The notes under the pieces: model-generated
Told to the model about the DNA's origin: nothing
What the model saw: only the letters and a program-made list of their open reading frames with translations
Database searches by the model: none
In this document: piece after piece, positions 12,490 through 24,243 of the stretch
Layout: each line of letters begins with the position of its first letter
How positions within the stretch are numbered: the stretch's first letter is position 1
Origin: Nemertoderma westbladi
Taxonomy: Eukaryota; Xenacoelomorpha; Nemertodermatida; Nemertodermatidae
DNA length: 43,451 bases
Assembly (NCBI GenBank): GCA_032718475.1
Contig: JAUCBJ010004703.1
Coordinates: 1-43,451 of the forward strand
Direction of reading: 5' to 3'
Made by a program: the position numbers and the translations under genes

Positions 12490-12600
12490 TGCCATCCAGA
12501 GATTTGGTATCATCAGCAGTTATGGCCCAGCATAGGACTCGCATGTACTGTTTCTACGCATGTAGTGCATGTACATGTACTGCTCTAAATAGTGCAATTG
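12490..12600 (-). mobile_element. Short LINE 3' fragment
   Basis: The phrase GCCATCCAGAGATTTGGTAT, followed by CAGCAGTTATGGCCCAGCAT, matches the LINE copies at about 2308 and 16988. It continues to TGCTCTAAATA as in the other copies, with a local rearrangement around GCATGTAC repeats. Confidence 0.65.
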
Positions 12601-12927
12601 TTTTTCATTATACATAAATATATCTATATTACTAAGCTGTGTGTTTGGGTGTATGTTTGTAATAGTGTAATCGTAGCCTACAGCACAACTACAGGCCTAG
12701 AAGTTACAATAATTCCTGTAGATAAACGTAATAAATATAAATTTGCCATCTGAATTGTTACTCTTATTATTTATAGAATACAATTAATTTGACATAATTA
12801 TATATATTATAAGGAAAACCTATATTTTCTACAAACTCCGATTTTTGGATAATGGATTATAATTAATGAATATAATGTGGATACCTAAATATAATAATGT
12901 AGATTGTTGGACAATTAAACGGAAAGG

Positions 12928-12994
12928 ATGATTGTTTGGGTCATCGTGTTGTTCTACGTTATGGAATGCATTGCTGGGCCAGCAATTGAACCAG
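12928..12994 (+). CDS. Exon 1 of the TAM receptor tyrosine kinase: signal peptide
   Basis: The ATG at 12928 opens MIVWVIVLFYVMECIAGP followed by AIEP. This is a hydrophobic stretch of about 15 residues ending in small residues, a plausible cleavable signal peptide. The exon stops after one base of the next codon at G|GTAAGA, a strong donor in phase 1. The acceptor TATTCCTAG|AT at 17563/17564 restores GAT (Asp), and the frame then runs without a stop to 20532. This supplies the start that the large exon lacks, since its first in-frame ATG lies well inside the first immunoglobulin domain. The assignment rests on matching phase, donor and signal-peptide character, not on a transcript. Confidence 0.75.
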
Positions 12995-13533
12995 GTAAGA
13001 TCTAAGATTCAGGTGATTTCAACTGTATTCGTTTTATTATTATTAAATAACTTATTTACTTTGTAAACATGTTACTTACTATCCAGTTATGTGCTTGTAA
13101 AACCTGGAAAAAGTTATATTACGGTAATTATTATTTAAAGCAATAAATTATATATTTATGTAACATTAATAAGTAATATAAATATCAAAGAAGTGTGACA
13201 CTCTATTGTTGAGTTGATCCAGCTTACAATGTTTATGCATATTTGATTTTGAATTTGACATTGACTTTGAAGATGTCTACATACAAATCGATCAATGCTG
13301 TTTTAATGAGCTTATTCTGGTGGTAACGAGAAATGTCGATTATTCTAGATATTCCTATTATTTCTATTTGCAAATCTTGCAAATTTGCTTTTATCTTTCT
13401 GCGTTAATATTGAGCATATAATATGACCTTCACCTTTTGTGTAATATATCAATAAATATTATCTGTAATCTTATTTTGAATGTTTCTTTCTACACCCAAT
13501 AAATCGACCATTGTGATCAATCGTTCAAATGAG

Positions 13534-13573
13534 CTAGAGGTCGCATAGCCTACCAAGGCTATGCGACCTCTAG
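13534..13573. repeat. Perfect hairpin, 17-bp arms, 6-bp loop
   Basis: CTAGAGGTCGCATAGCC, spacer TACCAA, then the exact reverse complement. Confidence 0.9.
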
Positions 13574-14325
13574 AAGTGCATTTAGAGTATATAAAACACC
13601 ACATCATTAACATCAACAACTTCCCCCACCGTGGGGAATGCCTTAATCTCAAACAAATAGGGAAAAATGTATCCGGGGTAATTTTTTTACCAAACCTCAC
13701 CCATCGCCATGTAGAGGGTATGTCATGCTAATTCATTGTCAAAATGTGGCATAATTTTGACACACCCAACCCCCCTCCGCCTCCCACCAAACTCCCAAAG
13801 ATTCAATGACAAATTGACCCCTGGATATGGCAATTTTGGAATAGTAGTTATGGTTTCATTTTACGTTTGTGATTGTACTTTTCCCACCGCCCAATCCCCA
13901 CCCCTTCCACACGCGATTAGGGATGGGGGGACTGGATGGGCACTAAAACTATTCCCATACACTATACATATTGCTATACTACACACAGCAGTCAACTGTT
14001 AGCAATTAAGAGTAGGATGTAAATATACATTATATTAAGGGCGTTGCCTAAACATACCGGCTGTACTTGTCGTTGGTACTGTTCTTCGTCGCTTCAGTAC
14101 AGTAGTCCTACACCCTACACACACATTACACATCACCGCGATGAAGAATAGGCCTAGGCCCATTCTTTGTTGCGAAGCAACTTTAAAGCAGTTATTAGTT
14201 GATGTGATATCTGTGAATGTGAAGTGAATGTATATATATCGATAGTCTCTCTATATGGGATGCGATGTAAGTAAATGGGATCAAAAGATCTAAATATTTT
14301 ATAATTTATGGAAGTAAAGTAACTA

Positions 14326-14575
14326 TATATAGCTTGGTATAGCTCGGTATATAGGTCGGTGTTAGCTCGGTATAGGTCGGTGTAGCTCTGTATTGTATTG
14401 TTCTAGCTCGGTATAGGTCGGTATGGGCCGGTGTTAGCTCGGTGAAGGTCGGTGTTGCTCTTTATGCATTGTTATAGCTTGGTATAGGTCGGTATGGACC
14501 GGTGTTAACTCGGTGTAGGTCTTTATTGTATTGTTATAGCTCGCTATGGGTCGGTATAGCTCTTTATTGCATTGA
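14326..14575. repeat. Degenerate GCTCGGTATAGGTCGGT minisatellite
   Basis: Short phrases AGCTCGGTATAGGTCGGT alternate with variants such as GGTCGGTATGGGCCGGTGTT and spacers like TATTGTATTGTT. A longer period of about 55-75 bp, containing CTTTATTGYATTG, is visible three times. The units are diverged, suggesting an old array. Confidence 0.8.
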
Positions 14576-14727
14576 TGTCAGTATAACTTTTAGTACATAG
14601 TACATACCTACCATCCTACATGTTGTCACAGTGACTCTCTCAGTGAGTCACACAGCTTGGCTAAGGGGCTTTTACTGCCTTTGACTTTAATGTATAGCAT
14701 AGCTTTAATGCATAGCGGCCTGGTCAC

Positions 14728-15420
14728 ATACATTAATGTCTAATGTGGGACACAAACATTAATGAGGGACACAAACATTAATCAGGGACACACATTAATC
14801 AGGGACATACATTAATCAGGGACACACATTAATCAGGTACAGAACTATTAATCATGGACATACATTACTCCAGGGTCACAAACATTAATGAGAGGCACAA
14901 CCACACACATTAATAAGGGACACAAACAATAAAAAGGGACAAATATTAATCAGGGACACAAACATTAATAAGGGACACAAACTTTAATAAGGGACACAAA
15001 CATTAATGAGGGACACATATTAATGAGGGACACACATTAATCAGGGACACACATTAATCAGGAACAGAAACATTAATCATGGACATACATTACTCCAGGG
15101 TCACAAACATTAATGAGAGGCACAACCACACACATTAATAAGGGACACAAACAATAAAAAGGGACAAATATTAATCAGGGACACAAACATTAATAAGGGA
15201 CACAAACTTTAATAAGGGACACAAACATTAATGAGGGGTACAAACATTAATCAGGGGCACAAACATTAATAAGGGACACAAACTACAATAAGGGGCACAA
15301 ACAATAAAAAGGGACAAATATTAATCAGGGACACAAACATTAATAAGGGACACAAACTTTAATAAGGGACACAAACATTAATAAGGGACACACATTAATG
15401 AGGGACACACATTAATCAGG
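14728..15420. repeat. GGGACACAAACATTAAT minisatellite with 225-bp higher-order repeat
   Basis: Units of about 17-19 bp (AGGGACACAAACATTAATC and variants) run through the block. A marker segment starting TACTCCAGGGTCACAAAC is duplicated at 14866 and 15091, a 225-bp higher-order repeat, and its later part recurs a third time from about 15297. Confidence 0.93.
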
Positions 15421-15943
15421 TTGGGAATTGAAACAAACTTAGTAGTAGATGGAAAATTTAGAAAATTTGTAAAGTTTGGTGAAAAATAATGCAGTCTGAC
15501 GACAGATTATGTGTTTTAAGGAAATCTTAAATTTCTCGGGAACGCCACATTTTTCCAGTGCTGAGATTTTGGTTGCTTCTAGAAATCCAATGGTTGCTTG
15601 TAGAAATCCAATGGGATCTTCTCGCGGAAGTTCGAATCCTAACCGCGTCAATATTATTTTGCATGTTTTTTAATAAGTTCTTGAAACCAAAGAATAATTC
15701 TGTCAATTATTGATGAAATTAAACTAAACCACACTTGGTAAACATGTGGTCTGTCAAAGGTTTAGAAAGATTCTGTAGTTTTGTCAAAAATCAAACAGCC
15801 TATCTGTCGGTTCCAGTAGTTTCAGACTTTGATAAAAACCTAAATAAATTGGTCAGTCATATTGCTGAAATTAAACCACACTTGGTAAGTACGCAGTCTC
15901 GTGCTCCGCGAAGGCCCCGCGAAACTGTACCATGTACGAATAC

Positions 15944-16310
15944 ACAGACATACTTTACTACACCCAGACATACTTTACTACACCCAGTCACCCAGACATA
16001 GGCCTACTTTACTACACCCAGACATACTTTACTACACCCAGTCACCCAGACATAGGCCTACTTTACTACACCCAGACATACTTTACTACACCCAGTCACC
16101 CAGACATAGGCCTACTTTACTACACCCAGACATACTTTACTACACCCAGACATACTTTACTACACCCAGTCACCCAGACATAGGCCTACTTTACTACACC
16201 CAGACATACTTTACTACACCCAGACATACTTTACTACACCCAGACATACTTTACTACACCCAGTCACCCAGACATAGGCCTACTTTACTACACCCAGACA
16301 TACTTTACTT
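15944..16310. repeat. Minisatellite, 20- and 54-bp units (CATACTTTACTACACCCAG)
   Basis: A basic phrase ACATACTTTACTACACCCAG is repeated. Several copies are joined with CACCCAGACATAGGCCTACTT into a 54-bp composite unit (for example 15969 to 16023). Open frames in three registers result from the repeat and are not taken as genes. Confidence 0.93.
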
Positions 16311-16649
16311 TGTCGTGGGTATTTACTTTGCTCCTTTCTCCATTGCAACTAGTCGCAAGTAATATTTATGTTTCTACCAGTGCTGTTATAGATCCAATCC
16401 ATGTATGGTACACAATGAGAAATATTAATTTATAAAAAATAATATCCTGTTCGATAACATATTAATTTCTGTCTGCTGTTGAACTACATCTAACACAACT
16501 GCCATCCATTATACAGTAGATTATACAGAGGCAATTCCCTCTTACCATGCGTGCGATGCAGCTGTTAGTGCAGTGGTAATGTATTACAGTTCTACTTAGA
16601 AAGTAAAGACGATAACATTAGCAGCTGCATTATATATATTACATATATT

Positions 16650-17390
16650 AAGAATGCCTTGCCGGCTTGTCGACAAAATTGCGCCGCCACAACTCCCTAT
16701 CACCCATGACATTTGCTAAATCATCCGCATCTTCAAGACCAGTGTCCTTTAAGATGCGTCTCAAGAAAGTCCACCCTGCTTATTCACTCCATGAGGCCCC
16801 CAAAGCACAAGGTTATGCACTGGCTGGACCTCACGGCGAAAGCAATGTCCTGCAAAGCGGGGGCGGTACCGTTCAAGTGCCATGCTAGGGGAAACTAATG
16901 GAACACCTCAAATGTTCTATAGAGTTTGATTGGAGATGTGTGCATTCTACTTCACACCGTGAACCCGACGCAGCATTCTTGTGAAAGTGCCATCCAGAGA
17001 TTTGGTATCCTCTGCAGTTAGAGCCCAGCATGGACTCCCATATAAGAGTACAGGTACTACTACTGCCATAAATAATTGAACCTTAAGGTTCCGTTTTATT
17101 CTATTATATCTTTTTGTTGGGCACAGCATTTGCAAAGTCGGCAATGACATTCAGGTGGGATCGAACTGGTGACCTCCGGGTTGTAAGTCTGACGCTCTAA
17201 TCATTCTAACCATTTTATTCTATGGGACTTCCAAATCCTTGACAGACTATTTAACGCTGCCCATGCCCGCCCCTTACATATCCGAAGGTCGTCACCTGAC
17301 TTTCTTATCCATGATCCCAAGTATCAGAAGTCATCCACGTGCTCAAGCAAACCGTCCCAAGATCTTATGCCATTACCTTGTTCGGTGACT
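16650..17390 (-). mobile_element. Degenerate LINE 3' end (C-terminal polyprotein part)
   Basis: The minus-strand frame 17150-16947 contains VPVLLYGSPCWALTAEDTKS followed by LDGTFTRMLRRVHGVK, the typical region after the reverse transcriptase in non-LTR elements. Nearer the 3' end (about 16730-16660) the minus strand reads LEDADDLANVMGDRELWRR, the family's C-terminal segment. The upstream part continues to about 17390, with CTTCCAAATCC and ATGATCCCAAGTATCAGAA phrases shared with the copy at 2300-2560. It is interrupted by a SINE at 17105-17212 and several stops. Confidence 0.82.
17105..17212 (-). mobile_element. tRNA-derived SINE nested in the LINE, with 11-bp target-site duplication
   Basis: On the minus strand the insert begins TGGTTAGAATGATTAGAGCG (A-box-like) and continues to GGTCACCAGTTCGATCCC, a good B box, as expected of a polymerase III tRNA-like head. 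It ends in an A-rich AACAAAAAGATATA tail. The insert is flanked by TTTTATTCTAT at 17094-17104 and 17213-17223. Removing the insert and one copy of the duplication restores the LINE sequence seen at 24890-24925. Confidence 0.82.
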
Positions 17391-17563
17391 GTAATATGGA
17401 TGTAGGTAGATTACGAATAGTGAAAACGATAAGTTTTGTGTCGCAAACGGAACAGACTGACTAAATAGTTTATTTCACAGGATTATTATATTTTATTATT
17501 ATACATATTATATGTATGATCGTCGGACGAGAACTAATGTTTACTGTTTTTAAATATTCCTAG

Positions 17564-20532
17564 ATGACATAGTAATTCAATATCCGGCAGAGAAACAATT
17601 GTTGAAGATTCTCCAGTTCAAATCGACATATAGTATGCCTTGTGTGGTCAGCTACCCTATACGGGACAGTGAGGTCGTCCAGTTGCTATGGATGCACAAC
17701 GGATTGAAAATGGAAGTGCGTGAATTCGACCTGAACTTTGAATATCTAGAGTCGGACTATCCTTGGGAACAGAAAACATCGATTGAAAAAAAATCAGAGG
17801 GGGTAAAACAAATTGCAAGCGTGTTGCATGTGAAGGCAGATAAAGAGAGCGAAGGAGCCTACTGGTGCCAAATTATTTACGCCGGTGTGAAAAAATCCAG
17901 TTACAAGTATCGAATGATAACAACCGGTCCGCCTAAGTTTATTGAGCGTCCGAGTGACATGAGCGTGAGACCTGGTGAGGCCTTCCAACTCAAGTGCAGT
18001 GCGCAGGGGCCACCGGAAGTGACGTCATATTTGTGGACAGTTACAGACCTCGTCACGAAAATAAAAAACGAGGGAGATTTAAATATTGTCCGATTCAGAA
18101 GCGCTCCCAACGACTTCTCCACCGATGATCGCGGCATCATTGGCGAGACATTGAAGATGGAATTCGGAGTGCAAAATAAAACCAAAATCACTTGCCAAGC
18201 CTTCAATAAAAACGACGGTGAATCCAAAATACACGCAATCATAAACATCAAAGTAATTGCCGACATCCCAAGTAAATTAAAAGTGACCAATGAGACAGAT
18301 TCATCCGTTTATATCAGCTGGTTGCGTGGCAGCGATGGTCACGCAAACGACTTGAAGTGGAACTACGAATTGTGGATCACGGAATCGCGGGGTGTTCATC
18401 GGGTGCAGTTCAACCGGTCCTGGGATACCGGCGTAATCCCGTGGATCGTCGACGAGGAGCAACCCAATGGTAGGTTCGCCCACAGGTTCCTCCATCTTAA
18501 GCCCTACTCCTCCTACAAGCTGAGGCTCAACGCCCGCAACGAGATGGGCGTGTCAAATTGGTCCGAATGGAATTCATTCGCGACCCTGGAAGGTGTGCCC
18601 ACTGATTCTGTTACCGGACTCAAGGTGGCGCCACACAACCGCACACACTACCTAGTTAGTTTCGATCCACTACGCGAAGAGTTGTTCAACGGCGACCTTA
18701 AAGGCTACAAAGTACGAGTCGCCCTCATCGAGAACGATACAGATAACGTGATTACTCTAACCACCACCAAGGCCTTCATTGAGATGGCCCACGATCAACG
18801 TTACAAGGTCCAGGTTGCGGGATATACCCGGGCCGGAGTGGGGTCCTGGAGTAAGGCCTTCATTGTATACAAAGGCAAGGTAGAGGAAGAGGAAGACGGC
18901 TTCTTACGTCCCGGGGGCAACGATAAGCAGCAGACTTTCTTCACTAGCAATCTCCACTACATCATCCCTAGCATCGTCGGTGGGATTTTATTCGCCTTTC
19001 TCGCCGGATGCTTGTTTATGTACTGCTCGAAGCGGCGCAACGGTAAACACGCTTTAATTCTGAAAGCGAGTAAATCGTATAGACGCGGGAGATCCCGGGA
19101 GATGACGGTCTTGAGTGTCGGCAACGACATGGCGGTTGCCTTAGAAACGTTGGAGTTGAGTGACACACTAAAGGAAAACCTAGAAAGCGTTCTCATAGAT
19201 AGGAGTCTAATAGAGTTGGGAAGGAAGCTGGGAGAGGGTGAGTTTGGGTGCGTCGTCGAAGGACATCTGAGACGCGGCACAGAAACCAGCGTGGTCGCCG
19301 TGAAAACTATTAAAAACATAACATCTCGCCAAGAACTCTTGCAGTTCATCTGCGAGGGAATCGTCATGAAAGACTTCAGACATCCCAACGTGTTGAGTCT
19401 TATTGGAGTTTGTCTGGAGGAAGACCGCGCATCCAATCTTGTGAAGCCGCTGGTAATACTTCCCTTTATGAAGCACGGCGATGTGCACACCTACCTGGCG
19501 CACATACGCAATGGCGACATTAAAGAGTATGTTCCCGTGCAGAAACTCATCGAGTTCTGTATCCAGATCGCCGAAGGGATGGCCTATCTCTCGGAACACA
19601 ACTTCGTTCACCGGGATATCGCGGCTAGGAACTGCATGCTGGACGACAATTTCATCGTGCATGTGGCCGATTTCGGGTTGTCGAGAAAGATTTACGCTGA
19701 GAACTATTACCGACAGGGTAGTACCGCGAAAGTGCCGGTCAAGTGGCTGGCCATAGAGAGTCTAGTGGACCGAATCTATACGACGCAGAGCGACGTGTGG
19801 TCATTCGGGGTCACGATGTGGGAGATCACGACTTTGGGTCAGCAACCCTACCCGGGGGTTGCCAATCACGAGGTCTACGATTTCCTGCAGCGCGGAATTC
19901 GGCTGCGGCAGCCTCTCAACTGCCCCGACTCGCTGTACTCGCTAATGTGCAGCTGTTGGCTGGTGAACCCGCTGAAGCGTCCGAGATTTTCCGCGCTCTC
20001 CGCGTTGTTAAACGAGATCCTTCGCAATCTCGGGCCGCCACCGCCACCGTCGCAGAATTACTTGTACGAGAATAACGATCGGGCTACCGTTGTCTCGTTG
20101 CACGAGTCGCCGTCCACAGGTTCCTCGGAGGAGTCGATGGAGGCTCTACCTGTGGAGGCGCGTAGTTGGGAAGAGTCGGTTGCCATTAGTCGCTTCGGAC
20201 CGGCTATGTGTCATTCACCTAGACGATTCTCCCCAAATCTCAGCGGCGAAACGGAATCACCTCGGGTTCCGGTTAAACTCGGTCGCAGCGGATTCGTCGC
20301 GGATTTAGTTCCGGTCTTCCGGAAACGGTTGAGTCCGCCCGGAGACGAGGAATCCTTTGGTTCGTCGAGCGGTGTCGGGGTTAGTGCGCCCGAGAGCGGC
20401 ACCGACTCGGCTGAGGGAGTCGCTCTGCTACCTGGGGACTCTGCGAAACTCCTTCACCAGCCACGTAGTAATTGTGCTATCAACAGACCGTCAACGAAGG
20501 TGCTATACGCATCCAATGAAACCACAGTTTGA
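17564..20532 (+). CDS. TAM-family receptor tyrosine kinase (Tyro3/Axl/Mer-like), main exon
   Basis: With exon 1 it encodes 1,011 residues. Order: Ig domain 1 (Cys49 and Cys124, Trp65), Ig domain 2 (Cys167 and Cys233), two fibronectin type III domains (about 256-460), one membrane span (about 487-510) followed by a basic stop-transfer stretch, and a tyrosine kinase (about 570-845). Kinase landmarks are LGEGEFGCV (578-586), VAVK (Lys603), HRDIAARN (705-712), DFG (725-727), activation-loop tyrosines 733, 737 and 738, and KWLAIES (749-755), the TAM-type form of this motif. All catalytic residues are present. The tail has a YENN site (Tyr857), a Grb2-type SH2 site. Known relatives bind Gas6/protein S and drive clearance of dying cells; ligand and role here are inferred. 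The paralogue cannot be chosen. A single 2,969-bp exon is odd, since vertebrate TAM genes have many exons. Confidence 0.93.
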
Positions 20533-20879
20533 CGGATACCTACTCCAAATTCGCGTTCACATTAATTAAAATTTTTTTTAATTAATGCTAACTAATCATT
20601 ATTTTTAAAAATTATATTAATTACGTGGTTGGAAGCAGTTACATGAATGAATATTAATTTCTCAATTCTTGCAAAAAAGTTTTTCGCTATTCTCGGGGCA
20701 TTTTATTTTCCGAGCGTCAGCGACGTTAATAAAGGATAGAGAAATATTTAAAAATAACGGTTTTTTCCCATGTAATACGTAATTTTATTCTAAAAAAAGT
20801 TTTATTATTTTTTGTTGCTCAATTCATTAATAAAAGATGGAACGATATAGTGTTACAAAATAATTTGAACTTAAATTAA
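20533..20879 (+). other. 3' untranslated or flanking region of the TAM gene with polyadenylation signals
   Basis: AATAAA occurs at 20728-20733 and 20829-20834, about 200 and 300 nt after the stop codon, in AT-rich DNA. Either could serve as the polyadenylation signal; the choice is not decidable from sequence alone. Confidence 0.5.
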
Positions 20880-21098
20880 ATTAAAGACATTAAATTTAAA
20901 TTAAAGAAATTAAATTTAAATTAAAGAAATTAAATTTAAATTAAAGAAATTAAATTTAAATTAAAGAAATTAAATTTAAATTAAAGAAATTAAATTTAAA
21001 TTAAAGAAATTAAATTTAAATTAAAGAAATTAAATTTAAATTAAAGAAATTAAATTTAAATTAAAGAAATTAAATTTAAATTAAAGAAATTAAATTTT
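20880..21098. repeat. 20-bp AT minisatellite (TTAAAGAAATTAAATTTAAA)
   Basis: About 11 nearly identical tandem copies of a 20-bp unit made almost wholly of A and T, with a diverged tail to about 21140. Homogeneity suggests recent expansion. Confidence 0.95.
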
Positions 21099-22600
21099 AA
21101 GTTAAATTAATTTTAATTAAATTAAGTTAATTAAATTATACTAAACGTAAATTAATCTAAATATTTAACTTATTAAATTGTTATATTTAAAATTAAACTT
21201 ATTTTACTTTTTTCGTCGGGAAAATAGTTTAAATCATTTCAATCTTCTCGGTTACTTTGGGAGTTCCGCTGAGTCATTTTTGTCACGATTTTGGGGTATA
21301 TTCGAGCAAAAAGTAACAATTAAAGAATAAAATTAATTATAATTATTATGCTCGACTAAAAAATGAAAAAAGCTCATTATTTTTTACAATTTTTACAGCT
21401 GAAGGTGTTCGAGTATGAAAATGAAAATATTACTTACCGGTACTCTATGTAATCCATGTACATGAATTACATTGACAATGAATGTAACTGCTTGCACCAA
21501 TTTACAATAATGAATATTATATATAATTTTGATTTTATTAATTTTACCCTAATTATAATTACAATACGATGACTGACTGTATTATTTTTATAGTGGAAGC
21601 CTTACCACCTTTTGTAGACTTTTTGTGTAAATACGTTAACCATCCACAACAAGTAACTTAATTTTAACTAAGTAATTTTTAATGTAATTTGGGAGGTATT
21701 TTAGTTTGCTAATTAATCGCTTATTATTTGGTATAATAAATTACATCAACATAATTATATACCTAGAACTATTGAGGTTCGGATATTTTGTGTTATTATT
21801 TGCATTAAACAAATTGACGAGAAGAGGAAATAATATTTTACTACCTTTTTGGCAGAAAGTAAAAAAGATATTACTTACAATTAGAAATGTATTAATTATT
21901 AATAATCATTATAATAATTTATAATAAATATAATAACAAATTATCCACTAAATGAAAAAATTAATATACATTAAGCAAATAAATAATAATAATAATTAAT
22001 TAAGGCAAATAAACCACAACTAAAAAAGTGCGACTTTTTCACTCGTGTAGTAAAGTTTATGTTTAATATCCGGCATAATCTTCCGGATATCCGACCCGGC
22101 GGGATATCATAAATTAATATCCGGTGCAATCCCCCCCCCCCCCCCCCATATCACTAGATTGGGTTTGTTTTATTGAGGTGGCGATAGTTATAGTTAGTCC
22201 GATAATATTCGTGTCTAGTTGAACCAGTTTAGTCTCCTTTCTGTTGTTGTACCCAACGTTGACTTGTGTTAATGTATTTATCTCGATGTCAAACAATAAG
22301 ATATCCGTTAGAATATTCCTTGGTGGCTCTTGCAATATTTATCTCCAGTTACATAATCTCCATAATCTCCATAATTTACAAAAAGCATCACTTTATACTT
22401 GTATAGATGCAAAAATATTAATATTGGATGGGATATCATAAATTATTAGTAAACTAATGGATATAGTCACATAGGTTGGCTTCCAAAACTCAGGTGCTAT
22501 TATTATCGTTTACTACTGTTTGTATACTATACTGATAATGATGGAATTTTTTTGGACTAATGAGTAAAAATTATTGCTGTAATAATTTTTGTATTATTTT
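21099..22600. other. Intergenic AT-rich DNA, no gene seen
   Basis: It contains a C17 tract (22131-22147) and a phrase GGGATATCATAAATTA present at 22102 and 22431. Short frames show no domain. Confidence 0.4.
22131..22147. repeat. C17 homopolymer tract
   Basis: Seventeen consecutive C residues. Confidence 0.95.
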
Positions 22601-22604
22601 GGTA

Positions 22605-22765
22605 ATGTGGTTACATTCCTGGGCTTCGAATTAGGAAGCCCTGGTTCGATCCCTAGATGGGGCAGCACTGTTTGGGCACAGTACAGCCTAGCCCAACCAT
22701 GGCGCTTTCATCCTTCAGTGGTCGATAAATGGGAACCAAGGCAACTAGGGAAAAAGAGTGAAAGG
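22605..22765 (+). mobile_element. tRNA-derived SINE copy
   Basis: GGTTCGATCCC (B box) is preceded by a decayed tRNA-like head and followed by a body containing CATCCTTCAGTGGTCGATAAATGGGAACC. That body aligns with CATCCTTAAGTGGTAGCTAAATGAGTAC of the SINE at 29695-29977. The 3' end is not clear. Confidence 0.65.
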
Positions 22766-23621
22766 GTTTATTGTGGAAGATCACCCATGGTGGTCAACTA
22801 GAATTCCTTGGCTTAACGAGCCTAAAAGATTATCCAATTCATTTTTATATTATTGGTCTGACGATTGTACTATAAACATTCACATTATCACATTGCATTT
22901 TATTCTTAAATATAAATATAATATAAAACTATTAGTATATAATTGGTATACCGAACGGATGGCTATTACTTGTTTTATACGCGAAATATTGACTTCGCGT
23001 TCTTGAATTGCGGAAATTAGCGACATTCTGCAGCAAAACTACTGTACGTCAGCTGGTGTAGCGGAAATCTCACCTTTATATGTCCTGTCCATTACACACC
23101 AGCTAGGGTGCGTTTTTAAACGTTATTCTCGTTATTCATTCCTGTGCTTATAGATTATAGTAATCCTAAGCTAATAATAAAGTATTTTATTAAAAAATGT
23201 CCTTATTTCTTAACGGGATTAAACATAAAACATTACAATGTACATTTAGTAGCGAAGGATACATTGCAGGTCCTATACTAGTAACTCTTCAATTAATCTA
23301 AATATGAAACATGAAATTGATTTACGGCAGTATTATTATTATTTTAGGAGCTATGACCAACAAGTAGATTGTGCGACACTGACAATACAAATCTTTAAAA
23401 ATGCTAACGTTTGGCTGCGTGGGAGACATTTTGTAATATTAGCTGTCCAAACATTATTTAATTTTTACAATCTAAATCTGTTATTTCTCACAATAAAATT
23501 TGAATATTTCCACCAAAAATCTACACTTTTTTAACAATAGAAATTTCATGCTGTTTTTCATTAGCAACCGTTTCGTTTAATTTTGATATAATGCAACATA
23601 CATACATACTAGTTGCAAAGT

Positions 23622-23729
23622 ACTTTACAGTGTTCTGATCCAAGCATCTTTATTTATCCTAACTTTATTTACTCTAACTCACTACATTCGTCTGTGTAAC
23701 AAACCACTTGGATCAGAACACTGTAAAGT
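23622..23729. mobile_element. 108-bp inverted-repeat element with perfect 23-bp arms
   Basis: ACTTTACAGTGTTCTGATCC plus AAG at 23622-23644 is repeated as its exact reverse complement at 23707-23729, around a 62-bp AT-rich centre. A perfect match over 23 bp suggests a recent miniature inverted-repeat element. No target-site duplication is obvious. Confidence 0.7.
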
Positions 23730-24221
23730 GTTACTTTCACAGAAGTATGCAAATATAAATATTCTTAGATTAGGTACAGGTAAACATCATGACGCATTTA
23801 CGTGCCATTGTGACACACTATTCTGCATACAATAATCACCCACTTGGTATAAGTTTAAAATAATACCCTATGTTTATTTTGTGGTTGTATTTTTCTCATA
23901 TGGTTTCATGTCATATTTTAATTAATGGTCATTTATTTATTGAATTTGGTTGTTTTAATTGCTTTTTAAAGGTTTAAAATATCTCAATTACCCATTATAT
24001 TATTGCATTGCACAATAACAGCTTATAATTACGTATATTATTGCTCAGTTCGCCTTTTATGTGTGTGTATGGTGTAAAAGTAATTATATTACCTTTACTA
24101 TACTCTAGGCCATAATACTAGAAGTTATAATTCTTTATGAAATTATACTTATTTTTAACAATTATTATAAGTAACGCGATTGAACTAATATAACCGACCT
24201 ATCGTTGAAAATGAACGGGAA

Positions 24222-24243
24222 GGGGGGGGGGGGGGGGGGGGGG
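24222..24243. repeat. G22 homopolymer tract
   Basis: Twenty-two consecutive G residues. Confidence 0.95.

Larger units (their letters stand above)
11464..12927. other. Intergenic DNA 5' of the TAM receptor gene
   Basis: No gene is recognisable. It contains a G22 tract (12332-12353), a LINE tail fragment (12490-12600) and a GTGTGTTTGGGTGTATGTTTG phrase near 12640 of the kind often seen in dispersed invertebrate repeats. The TAM promoter should lie in its right part; I see no clear TATA box in a defensible position. Confidence 0.4.
12995..17563 (+). other. Intron 1 of the TAM receptor gene (4,569 bp, repeat-rich)
   Basis: It is bounded by GTAAGA and a TAG acceptor. It holds a 40-bp hairpin (13534-13573), three minisatellites (14326-14575, 14728-15420, 15944-16310) and a minus-strand LINE (16650-17390) with a nested SINE. 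At 15770-15885 an open stretch ends in CACACTTG|GTAAGT. It could be a cryptic exon, but no homology is recognisable. About 30% of the intron is tandem repeat. Confidence 0.7.

Noticed and set aside
15735-15886. Possible exon ending in CACACTTG|GTAAGT
   Set aside because: The donor is good, but no homology, acceptor or phase partner supports it, and it would disrupt the TAM reading frame assignment without need. The TTAAACYACACTTGGTAA phrase is also duplicated at about 15720 and 15870, suggesting repeat sequence.
18957-19662. Antisense open frames opposite the TAM kinase domain
   Set aside because: They are shadows of a GC-richer coding exon and match no known family.
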